Source: Paenibacillus tyrphae
GTDB taxonomy: Bacteria > Bacillota > Bacilli > Paenibacillales > NBRC-103111
Reading direction: 5' to 3'
Assembly (NCBI RefSeq): GCF_024158745.1
Contig: NZ_JAMZAW010000020.1
Coordinates: 106,998-170,997 of the forward strand
Length of the DNA stretch: 64,000 nt
A model generated the notes under the pieces. That model was not told where the DNA came from and did no database searches. It saw only the letters and a list, made by a program, of their open reading frames with translations. The translations under genes and the position numbers were made by a program. Each line of letters starts with the position of its first letter. The first letter of the stretch is position 1. Positions 40,501-47,000 of the stretch are shown in pieces.

Positions 40501-41059
40501 GGTGGAACATGAAGCCCTCCGCACTGCGGCGCGCCTCGTCCCCCAGCGCGATCTCGATGTAAGACGCCCCGTTCTCGCCCTCATAGACCACGCCGTCCGC
40601 CAGCATGAACCCGGTATGCACGAGCTCTTGGTGGCGGCACTGCGCATAAAACGAATCAAGCGATACCGAGCGCGCGGCCGTCTGCTTAATCCGGCTGATA
40701 TCAAGAACCTCGTCGAACGTCAGCGGATCGCACAGATGCATCTCCGCCGTGATGTGCAACTTGCGCTCCGGGGACAAGACCCCCTTGCGCTGCTCCTGCC
40801 CTTCCACGCGAATCTGCCAGCGGCCGGCTTCCGTCTCGTCGCACTGAACGCGGAGCAGGACGTTCAGATCCTGCCCCACGACCAGCGGGTTATAAATGGA
40901 AAGATTGAGAAGATCCAGCCGTGCGAAATCATAGCCCCGCTCTCGAAACAGCTGATAGAGCAGATCGATGTACGCAAATCCCGGAAACAGCTCTTGACCA
41001 TAGGCCTTGTGATGCTTGACGACCGGATGATCCTTGCCGATTAGAATTTGATCTTCCAT
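25547..41059 (-). CDS. Trans-AT polyketide synthase B: DH-ACP-KS-(Ser-less ACP)-DH-KR-MT-ACP-ACP-KS-DH-KR-ACP-KS-KR
   Basis: This protein has 5170 residues. The ATG at 41059 is preferred (GAGGTG just upstream, one base after the stop of PKS A); an in-frame ATG at 41077 would overlap that gene. Landmarks: N-terminal DH with His17 and Asp191 (HPTLID); ACP Ser350; KS Cys610; ACP-like insert with Pro974 in place of Ser inside the post-KS linker; DH His1214; KR Tyr1846; C-methyltransferase (EIGAGTGGTS, Glu2125); tandem ACPs Ser2388 and Ser2509; KS Cys2774; DH His3253; KR Tyr3832; ACP Ser3988; KS Cys4267; terminal KR Tyr5090. The N-terminal DH-ACP pairs with the non-elongating KS ending protein A. 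The C-terminal KS-KR continues in the MT-ACP of protein C. No AT is present, so malonyl loading is in trans. Expected units include an alpha-methylated olefin, a plain olefin and an alpha-methyl-beta-hydroxy unit. Confidence 0.97.
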   Translation of the reverse strand: MEDQILIGKDHPVVKHHKAYGQELFPGFAYIDLLYQLFRERGYDFARLDLLNLSIYNPLVVGQDLNVLLRVQCDETEAGRWQIRVEGQEQRKGVLSPERKLHITAEMHLCDPLTFDEVLDISRIKQTAARSVSLDSFYAQCRHQELVHTGFMLADGVVYEGENGASYIEIALGDEARRSAEGFMFHPTLIDGSGVGTGVLFDNTNEEEQRLFLPLFYEKFRAAALLGTECWTRIAKPVERKKELNFLTMEFFDTNGKKIAELLNYKGKLVRGAGLINPARKAEAAVQEKPKPKPQPRPSAPVAPPAYASGGGSAVEEASAFLRRLIAEKLGKPEDQVATDVGYYEIGLDSSMLLEVVTAIGSKLETQLMPTLLFEYTTITELAEYLAEHHADRFGGGASGANQAEAEWSEPADELYEAERELPETGSYGVPDAGEDIAIIGMSGKYPQSRDLHEFWENLLAGKDCITEVPESRWEWERLEGVKSPSGKPMSRWGGFIHDPDRFDPQFFRISPREAETIDPQERLFLETCWEAVEDAGYTPKTVVTPKGPNKRRNVGVFVGVMHKDYTLIQAEAVRDGQPQPLSLSYASIANRVSYFCNFHGPSMAIDTVCSSSLIAVHLALESIKRGECEVALAGGVNLSLHPNKYMTYGMMDMHSSDGYCHTFGKGGDGYVSGEGIGSVLLKPLSKAIADNDHIYAVVKGSTTNHVGAVSGITVPSPVAQADMIQACLEKTGVDPRTISYMEAHGTGTSLGDPIEIQGLVKAFRHFTPDKQYCSIGSVKSNIGHGESAAGISGLHKVALQLHHKKLVPSLHSVELNPYIDLENSPFYVQHKTEEWQRPTLIENGERVEYPRRAGLSSFGAYGSNAHVILEEYIPPQAVTSTEGQGAALVPLSAKNKERLVAYAGRLLAALNKNEEAQRQNPVRVAVQALEPVQAQGMELRLEAVMREMLAELIHVKADALEADVEWSEYGIEPIHLAQLSERLQAEFQLEVDPKELLEQESIAAAVAHVAGLEGAVRETAAAGLHLESVTPAAEALQRLNLIDLAYTLQVGREAMEERVAFVVRDLSELKQKLEAYLADPDGQAGVHRGSVKQNKETVALFSADEDSRELLNRWIAKGKHDKLADLWVKGVEIDWNRLYRQGRPQRISLPPYPFAKERYWVPKAANRATAQVAAETAGVQSVIHPLLHQNTSDFAEQRFSSTFTGEEFFLNDHRVQGNRVLPGVAYLEMARAAVEHAAGGLVEGPSEVQLQNVAWVRPITVGEQPVQVHIGLFPEENGEVAYEIYTVRQDSEPVVHGEGRALLASVTAPPTVDLASFQKQASSQVLTSAACYEAFSSMGIEYGEGHRGIQELYVGAGLVLARLSLPSALSASASRYVLHPSLMDSALQASVGFLLGARGDLSPNPILPFVLQKLEVYQACTSEMWAVLRHSEGSQAGGAVENLDIDLCDEAGRVSVRIKGFTYRALDAKTPSGQEGKNDPLVGNLTLAPVWDVVTPERVPSFPASADRVLVVGGTSEQQRSVCLHLSNVQSLDLQPSDSITEIGDKLQRLGRFDHIFWIAPERALSSVTNEALVREQEEGVLLLFRTVKALLQAGYESRPLGWTVLTTQAQPLHAQEQVNPTHASLHGLVGSLAKEYPRWKIHLVDLEAGAWPLVDLLQLPTDRRGRSWVYRGGEWHRQQLVLLQAAPADGTLYRQGGVYVVIGGAGRIGEAWTEYMIRRYEAQVVWIGRRQPDASIRAKLEALGRHGKAPHYVAANATDAASLQLARDEIKQRYGRIDGIIHSAMVLQDAGLDRMEEAQFRTGFSAKADVSLRVAQVFRDEPLDFVLFFSSIISFIKNANQSHYAAGCTFMDAFAHQMAREMSCRVKVMNWGYWNAEEIVHSKEGELLSQVGIGFVEPKEAMEALETLLTRPIAQFGLMKTTKAVQVEGVNATETMQIGTDVLPALAESLQKRLPDQNGRVARMKADESLDKTDMEELLVRLLGAQLQAPQLQDGNAVRGFYRKWLAESVAVLERDPALKFDTPAQVLWQEWEANKPHWLTNPNLKAQVQLVAATLRALPDILTGRVPATEIMFPNSSMALVEGIYKNNQISDYFNEVLADTVVTYLQERMADDPAVSLRILEIGAGTGGTSAMVFRKLRPYQDRIVEYCYTDISRAFLLHAEREYGADNPYLAPKIFNVEAPLAGQDIEAGAYDLVIATNVLHATKNIRQTIRNAKAVLRPNGLLLLNEISQNALFTHLTFGLLEGWWLYEDAELRIPGNPGLFPEVWGKVLASEGFSGVFHPAEQAHEFGQQVVVAMSDGVVRQKQAAKKSKPVAKQATKPQAAKPQAVSIKPTPVQATVAALSPESLREKSVTYLKELVSDTLKIPVHKIDETEALEEYGIDSILVVQLTNALREVFGEISSTLFFEYQTLGELADYFVKAHKDALQKAIGFELEPVRAEPIAVVQPASVAPVAQAPVTKAPVTKERLRENVIAYLQNVVGDTLKIPSDQIDPSESLEEYGIDSILVVQLTNALREGIGEDLNSTLFFEYQTLDSLADHLVDTQREALVAKLGLAGQTEVQQTPRTEASVPAQAAQTRTNLTFRTSSKRYLQRQEEAPVAREVRAEEPPMRLQDIAIVGLAGRYPGADDVNSFWNNLKQGRSSVGEIPQERWNWQDYFDPEKGKAGTMYTRWGAFLKDIDKFDPLFFQISPAEAEKMDPQERLFLETVYASIEDAGYTPGTLAESGKVGMFAGIMNAFYPTGANFWSLANRVSYLFNFQGPSINVDTACSSSLTAIHLALESLYSGTSDCAIAGGVNLISDPAHYLRLSAMTMLSATDACKAFGDGADGFVDGEGVGAILLKPLHKAIADGDHIYGVIKGSMVNAGGKTNGYTVPNPNAQSRVIADALQRAGVHPRTVSYLEAHGTGTSLGDPIEITGLTKAFEKGTEDKQFCAIGSAKSNIGHCESASGIAGVTKVLLQMMHGQIAPTLHAKTLNPNINFGKTPFVVQQELGEWPRPVLELDGVRREYPRIAGISSFGAGGSNAHLVIEEYIPSGARQTKGTAPEQPVIVVLSAKNEERLQEKSRQLLAFVAEGRITDADLVDAAYTLQVGREKMEERMALVVRSLQELTDRLEAYVQGQENIAGLYRGQVRRGKDKPSLGHLASEASDWMQNRQHDKLAEFWVLGGSIDWNELYQTLPQRISLPTYPFAKERYWMSKEEGTAGSGRRSSQAMNTALHPLLHRNTSDLTEQRFTSTFTGEEFFLADHVVQGQRMLPGVAYLEMAREAVELAAASLKDGRDGLRLKHVIWASPLLLGEQPLDVHLSLFPEADGEIGFEVYREEEAGQEPVIHSQGRAVWKSFEAMPSLDLKTLQSQCSLKTLDASAFYSMFESLGIDHGPAHRGVERVHLGTDRALARLVLPASVEQESSFVLHPSLMDSALQVTLALLSDGADIKRPALPFALEEVDILGSCTDEMWVLVRRSAGSRPGDKVQKFDLDLCAAEGDVRVRIKGYSARQLDDGRGREGTLMLLPNWTEQPVGEPAQQPSYSQRLVLLCDMEADVHDARCITLRSETSDPAARYEAHATQAFREIKALLQQKPKGQVLVQIAVGTEPEHRLSAGLSALLRTASQENPNLIGQLIELERTSDATEVAARLQENLARLEDRHVRYQDGKRWVAGWSEAEVSRQEVHIPWKDGGTYLITGGAGGLGLIVAREIVQQVSGTTLYLTGRSALGAAQQTAMQELQATGARIEYKRVDVTDRAQVARLFDAIRADSGKLDGLVHSAGVIRDNFMLKKTEAELAEVLAPKVAGLVNLDQASGDMPLDFFVTFSSIAGVLGNPGQADYSMANAFLDAYAQYRNGQVAAKQRQGRTLSINWPLWQDGGMRLDAETERTLQEQLGMTAMPTLSGVQGLYQSLAVEQDQVVMFHGDMRQLRASLLEQPQETAVPTASASVLSTSSVSEEILRDKSILFFKKLLSTVLKMPTARIEADAPLEDYGIDSIMVMQMTNQLEKTFGSLPKTLFFEYQNIEDLTGYFIDSYPEPMKKLLGVEVPTDQPAPAAAEPVAEREAPVLSKRGRGHFVQAPSKVRANVPTVEATSDAKPLDIAIIGVSGRYPEAQNLREFWKNLRDGRDSITEIPADRWDHSPYYDADKRKPGKTNSKWGGFLQDVDKFDPLFFNISPRDAEFMDPQERLFLQTVYEAMEDAGYTRDALAKHRAYGLDGNVGVFVGVMYEEYQLYGAQQTLLGKPMALAGNPSSIANRVSYFLNLHGPSLAVDTMCSSSLTAIHLACQSLLHGGCEVAIAGGVNVSVHPNKYLLLGQNNFASSKGRCESFGEGGDGYVPGEGVGAVMLKPLAKALEDGDQIYGVLKATAINHGGKTNGYTVPNPNAQASVVGRAFKEAGIDPGTLSYVEAHGTGTSLGDPIEIAGLTKVFQESRVGGQKCAIGSVKSNIGHSESAAGIAGLTKVLLQMKHRQLVPSLHSAVLNPHIDFDRTPFVVQQELAEWKRPVIDGREVPRRATVSSFGAGGSNACLLLEEYVPEAEVRVQRKVTAENPAVVVLSAKEEPRLIEQARHLLTVLQEEAFTEADLVDLAYTLQVGREAMEERLALTASSVGELVEKLAGFLNGEDGIDGLYRGQLKGNKETLSLFAADEDLQAAIEAWVSNRKYAKLLDLWVKGLAFDWSRLYEGNRPRRISLPTYPFAKQRCWVEPLMENPGVASFAPQTSSTEANLLHDEQGEVVSLVPVWDAVPLERGPLHPSPLDQIAIVGGTPEQQQAIRQYLPNARELDIKRGESVEAIASKLQARGALDHIFWIAPDRSSDGLELEAVIAGQHEGVLLAFRLIKAVLDLGYGARSLGWTVLTTQTQALHREEAVNPVHAGLHGLIGSMAKEYPNWNIRLVDLDAEEAWPLPDLFTIPADPQGDAWVYRGRQWHRQQLAELSCPQPDQTIYKPGGVYVVIGGAGGIGEVWSEYMIRTYAAQIVWIGRRSQDAAIEAKRIALSKLGPAPHYIAADATDRQSLERAYEEIKARYVQVDGIVHSAIVLADSSLANMEEGQFRASLAAKVDVSVRMAQVFGEEPLDFVMIFSSVNAFLKAAGQSNYVAGCTFTDAFAHRLAQEWPCAVKVMNWGYWGSVGVVASPAYQERMTQAGIGSIEPPEGMQALEALLAGPMDQMALMKILN

Positions 41060-41060
41060 G

Positions 41061-44000
41061 TTACACCTCAACTCCAATTTGCTTCCAGATATTCATCGCG
41101 CTCTCTGCCCGTTCGCCCTGTCCGCGCCCGCTCACATCGCGGCGCTGCAAGACAGGAAGCGGAATCGGCTTGCGAAGGATCGAACGCTCCTCAGACTCTT
41201 CCCAGCCTTCGAGGATCACGTGCGCGTTGGTGCCGCCGTCGGCAAAGCAGTTGATCGCCGCGATGCGAGCCGTGTCCGTCCAAGGCATGAGTTGACGGGC
41301 CATCTCAAACGGCGACGCCTGCAGATCATAATGCGTCATCGCCTCTTCGCCCGACAGGAACGGCACCATCTGCCGACGCTGTAGCATCAAGACGACTTTG
41401 ATAAATCCGGCGATCCCTTCCGCGCACAACGGATGCCCGATGTTCGGTTTCATCGACCCCAATCCCAGCGGGAGGTTCGAGGAAGCGCGATACACCGATT
41501 GGATCGTCTTCAGTTCCAAGAGGTCGGTCACTTCCGTGCCCGAACCGTTTGTTTCGATATAGCGAACCGCTTCAGGCGATACCCCGCCTTTTCGGAGCGC
41601 CGCCTGCAGCACTTGTTTCTGTGCCTCAAGGCTCGGGGTGGCAGGTCCGGCGGTCCGTCCGTTGTTGTTGACAGCGACCGCTTTGATGACGGCGTAGATC
41701 GCATCGCCATCGCGCAAAGCCTGCTCCACCGTCTTCAGCAAGACCATACCACACCCTTCCCCGACCACGATGCCGTCGGCTCGACGGTCAAAGAGGTGGA
41801 ACGCCCCTTCTCGGTTCAGGATGTTGCGCTGTTCAAAGATGCGGTGCGTCTCATCGGTGGTCAGCAGAGAGACTCCGCCGACGATCGCCGACTCGATCTC
41901 CCCGCTCTGAAGCGCCTGCGCTGCCATGTTCATCCCCACCAGAGCGGAGGAGCAAGCGGTGTCCACTACGACACACGGGCCGCGCAAGTCAAAATACTGC
42001 GAGATGTTCGCCGCCAGATAGTTCTGTCCGACAGCCAAAATCGGGTTGCGCGTCTGGCCCAGATCCGCCGTGCTCGGCGAGTGCTTGCTGCGCGCCCCGA
42101 GGTAGACGCCGACCGAGCGGCCTTTGACCTCCTGCTGGGTGTAGCCGGCGTGGCACAAGAGCTTGAGGCTCTCTTCCAGCACCAGAAGGGCTTGCGGGTC
42201 CATCGCTTTGGCGTCTTCCTCCGAGAGATGGAAGAACGACGGGTCATACTGCGTGATGTCGTCGAGCAATCCGGCATAGAAGCCGCTCGAATACCCCCAG
42301 CGCCCCTGCGGCACCTCGCGAATGGCGGAACGGCCCTCGGACAGCAACTGCCAATACTGCTCCAGAGAAGCCGCCCCCGGCAGTCGGCAAGACAGGCCGA
42401 CGACGGCCAGATCAGCGGCCCCAGAGGCCGGAGCCGCTTTGCGCACGGCTGCTTGTCCTTGCTTCGCGACACGCGGCTTGGTAGGACGACTCGGCGCACG
42501 ATAAGAAGGTGCCGCCGGCTCTTCTTGCTGAACCTGCGTGGCCCCCGTCGCGTTGGCGAGGGCTGGCCCATGCAGAGCCTCCAAATGCTTCGCCAGCGAT
42601 TCGATCGTCGGGAACTCCAGCAGGAGAGACGGGTCGAGCTTCACTTGCAACGCCTGCGCGATCTGACGCAGCAATTGCGCTTGCAAAATGGAATCGACCC
42701 CGTAGTCTGCAATCTGCGCATCGACCTCGATCTTGGCCGGGTCCATTTTCAACTCTTTTGCAAAAATCGACCGAACCCAAGCCTCCGCTGTCTGCCCTTG
42801 GCCGCCTGCCACCACGCTTGCTTTCTGCGCAGGGGCCGCCGGACGCTGTGCCGGAACCACAGGGGATGTCGGGAGCGCCGCCGTCTGCTTTTTGCGCTGC
42901 ATCAGCGTTTGCGGATTCCAGAGCGATGGGTTGACCACGGCGGACATGACGACCGGGCCGATTTTTCTCGCCAGCACATAATCGAGGAACTCCAGCCCCT
43001 CGGCGTTGGTCATCGTCAGAAGGCCTGTCTGCTCGTAGGCTCTGCTCTTGACTTCGCCCATGCCCGCCTCTTTCCAGCTCGGCCATTGCACGCTGACGAT
43101 CGGACATTCCGGACGCTTCGCTTCCGCCAGATAATCCATGTAGGCATTGGCCACCGCATAGTCGCTCAACCCCGCCGCGAGCGACGGGATCGTGGCCGAC
43201 ACAGACGAGAACGCGACGAAGAACTGCAGCGGCTCTGCGCGGAGACTGCGGTACAACGCGTCAAGTCCCGCCACTTTCGGCTCCAGCACCTGCTCGATGC
43301 CTTCGACCGTCTTGCGAATGAAGGCCGAGTTCTCTTCATCGAGCAGGCCCGCCGCATGCAGCACCCCGCCGATCAGGCCGAGGCTGCGGCGAACCGCCTG
43401 CACGCTCTCTTCGACCGCCTGAACATCGGACAGCGGCACAGACAGAACCATCACCTGCGCCCCTTCTCGCTCCAGAGCTTGGATGCCCTGAATCTTCCGG
43501 GAAACAGGCGTCTGCTCCCGAAGGTGCGCCGCCCACGTCTCGCGCGGCGGCAAGGTTTCCCGTCCGGTCAGCACCAGGCGCTTGACGCCATAGTGTTTGA
43601 CAAAATGCTGCGCGCACAGATACCCAAGGCCCCGCGTGCCCCCGGTGATCCAGAGCACTTGATCTTCCGGGAACGGCGTTCGCGCTTGCTGCTCGCCTTT
43701 TTCCCATTCCTTGAGCCGCGCGCGATAACGCAGCCCGTTTCGCCAGCACGCTTCCGTCTCCTCATCTTCGACAAGGAACTCAGCGGCGATCTGCTCGGCC
43801 AGCCTCGTCTCATCAGAGACCGGCTCCAGATCGAGATGGCGGGATTGCACATGGCCATATTCGCTCTGCAGCATGCGATAGAGCGCCGCACGGGAGGCAC
43901 CTGCGAGGTTGACCGTCGCATTCTGATACCCTTCCAGCCCCTTGGTGACACCCAAAAGCATCATCCCATCGCGGCGGCCGTGTTCGATCAGCAGCTGAAG

Positions 44001-47000
44001 CCAGCTCATCCATTCCGCCGACTCCTTGCGCTCCTGACCGCAGCCGACCAGATCGATCAGGCCGTCATACGCCTGCCAATCCAGCTCTTGCGGCTCTTGC
44101 GCCACATCGAACAGGCGGCTTTGCGGCAGTCTCTTCGCCAGCTCGGTGGCCAAACTGCGCGTCTCCGGCGTGGTCAGGATCGCCACCGCCCGGTTGACGC
44201 TGCGTCTTGGAGCTGCCGAACATGGCTCCCACACTTTTTTCAGAAAATACATCTTGCGCTCTGCCGCCGTGCTGTTTCCTTGCCACTCGCCTTCGACCGG
44301 CTCCAGCACCAGTCCGCGCATCTGCACACAGACCTCGCCCGTTTCGTCGCAGAGGTCGAGGTCATAGCCGGCCTCGCCGCTTCGAATCAGCGCCCACATC
44401 GCAGACGGGCACGGACGGAGGATGTCCAGCGACTGCAGGGAGACCGGTCGGGTCGGCTTGCGGTCGGTCTGTTTCAGCGTAAAAGCGTTCACGGCCTGAA
44501 CCGCAGCTTCCAGCAAGGTCGGGTGCAGCACATAGTCCGCTTCCGTGGCAAGAGCTGCTGACGGCAGGGCGAGCTTGACCAGCGCGTGGCTCTCTCCCAG
44601 ATAGAGCGTCTCGATCCCTTGCAGGCTCGGCCCATAGGCCGTCCCCATCGCGCGGAAGGCATCGTAGCATTGCTCAGCCGTCAGAACGCCGAGTCCCGAC
44701 TGCACCTGCAAGGCGTGCAGATCGAGCGGCGGTGCCGGATCGAACGCGCAGATCTCGACTTCGCCATAGCTATACAGCGTCGGAGCTTCCTCCCCTTGTG
44801 GGATGTCACCGCTGATCTCATAGGCGATCTCGCCGTCCTCCAGCGCATGGAGTCCGACATGCAGACGTATAGATTCGCCTGCTGCGACGATCGGTTGCGG
44901 CCAGACGACATCTTTCAAACGCATGGATGTCGGATCGTTCGCTTCAAGACCCGTCGCCAGCAGAGCAGCCGCTCGCGCCAGCTCCAGCTCTGCGACGCCC
45001 GGCAGTACCGGGTTGCCATAGACGACGTGATCGCGGAGGAAGAATTCGCGGCCCGTCAGCGTCGAACGGAACCGCACTTCGGTCAGGTCGGACGTGTTCT
45101 CGTGCACCAGCGGATGCAGCATCGCGGCGCGTCCTACGCCCGTCCCGCTCTGCACAGCTCCGTCGATCGGAAGCCAGTAGCGCTCCTTGGCAAACGGATA
45201 GCCCGGCAGCGAGATGCGACCTGGCTTGCCTGTTGCATATTGCCGGCTCCAATCGATCGACAGCCCTTTAGCCCACAGGTCGAGCAGCTTGCCGAACTTG
45301 CCTTTTGCCTGCCATGCCTCGATCACCGCCTGCATGTCCTCGTCCTGCGCGAAGAGGGCCAGCGTGTCCTTGTAGTGCTTGACATGTCCGTGGAACAGGC
45401 CGTCGATGCCTCGTTTGCCGGACAGGAAATCTTGCAGTTTGGCACTCAGTTCCTTGAGCGACGAGGCCAGCACGGCCAGACGCTCCTCCATCGTCTCGCG
45501 GCCCAGCTGCAAGGTGTAGGCGATCGCCGGCATGTCCGCGTCGCTGTATGCACCGCTCTCGACAGCCTGCAGCAAGCGCTGTGCCTGTTCTTGCAGACGG
45601 TCTGCGTTCTTGGCCGAGAGCACGATGACGTGCGGAGCCGTTCCGAAATGGTCACGCTGTTGCTCTACCGCTTGGTATTCCTCGATGATCACATGCGCGT
45701 TCGCACCGCCGGCCCCAAACGACGAGAGGCCCGCAAGGCGCGGGAACTCCCTTGTCTGACCGTCGATCTCCACCAGAGGGCGCTTCCATTCCATCAGCTC
45801 TTGCGGCACGACAAACGGGCTGTTCCGGAAGTCGATGTTTGCGTTGAGCTGTTGAGAGTGCAAGGACGGAGCGATTCTGCGGTGCTTGAGCTGGAGCAGC
45901 ACTTTGGTCAGGCCGGCGATGCCGGCGCTCGCTTCCAGATGCCCGATGTTCGACTTGACAGAGCCGATCGCGCAGAACTGCTTGTCTCGCGTGTACTTGC
46001 CAAACGCGCGGGAGAGCCCGGTGATCTCGATCGGGTCGCCCAGCGCCGTGCCGGTGCCGTGCGCCTCGATGTAGCTGATCGCGCGCGGGTTGATCTTCGC
46101 CCGCTCCAGCGCTTTCAGAATCATGTCCGACTGCGCCGTCGGGTTCGGCACCGTATACCCGTTGGTCTTGCCTCCGTGATTGACAGCGGTCGCCTTGATG
46201 ACGCCGTAGATGTGGTCGCCGTCCTTCACCGCTTGGTCGAGCGGCTTGAACAGCACGGCGCCGATGCCTTCGCCCGGCACATACCCGTCGCCATCCGCGC
46301 CAAAACTTCTGCATCTGCCATCCGTCGCCAGGAACTTGTACTGGCTCAGGAACAGATATTTCCCCGCGCCGATCGACAGGTTGACGCCGCCGGCGATGGC
46401 GACGCTGCTCTCTCCGTTCAGAAGGCTCTGGCAGGCGAGATGCAGCGCGGTCAGGGACGAAGAGCACGCGGTATCCACCGTCAGGCTCGGCCCGTTGAAG
46501 TTGCAGAAATACGAAACGCGGTTGGCGATGCTGTAGAGCAGCGTGCTTGGGCTGAGCACATGGCCCTGCGCCTGTGCGAGCACACCAAGCTCTTGATACG
46601 GCTGCCACAGCGCCCCGACGAACACGCCGACCGACTGATCCCTGAGGCTCTGTCTCGTATAGCCGGCATCTTCGAGCGCATGCCAGACCACCTCAAGGAA
46701 CAAACGCTCCTGTGGGTCCATCAGCTCGGCTTCACGCGGCGGGATGTTGAAGAACATCGGGTCGAACTTGTCCACATCATCGAGGAAACTACCCCATTTG
46801 CTGTACAGCTTGTCGTTTTGCTTGTCCGGATCATAGTAGCGCACATAATCAAATCGATCCGGTCGGATCTCTTCGATGCAGTCCTTGCCCGCTTGGATGT
46901 TCGCCCAGAATTCCGCCAGCGATCCGGCCTGCGGATAGCGCCCGGCAAGGCCGATGATCGCGATATCCCGCACAGCCGGAGCGTGCGGTGTCATCGCGAC

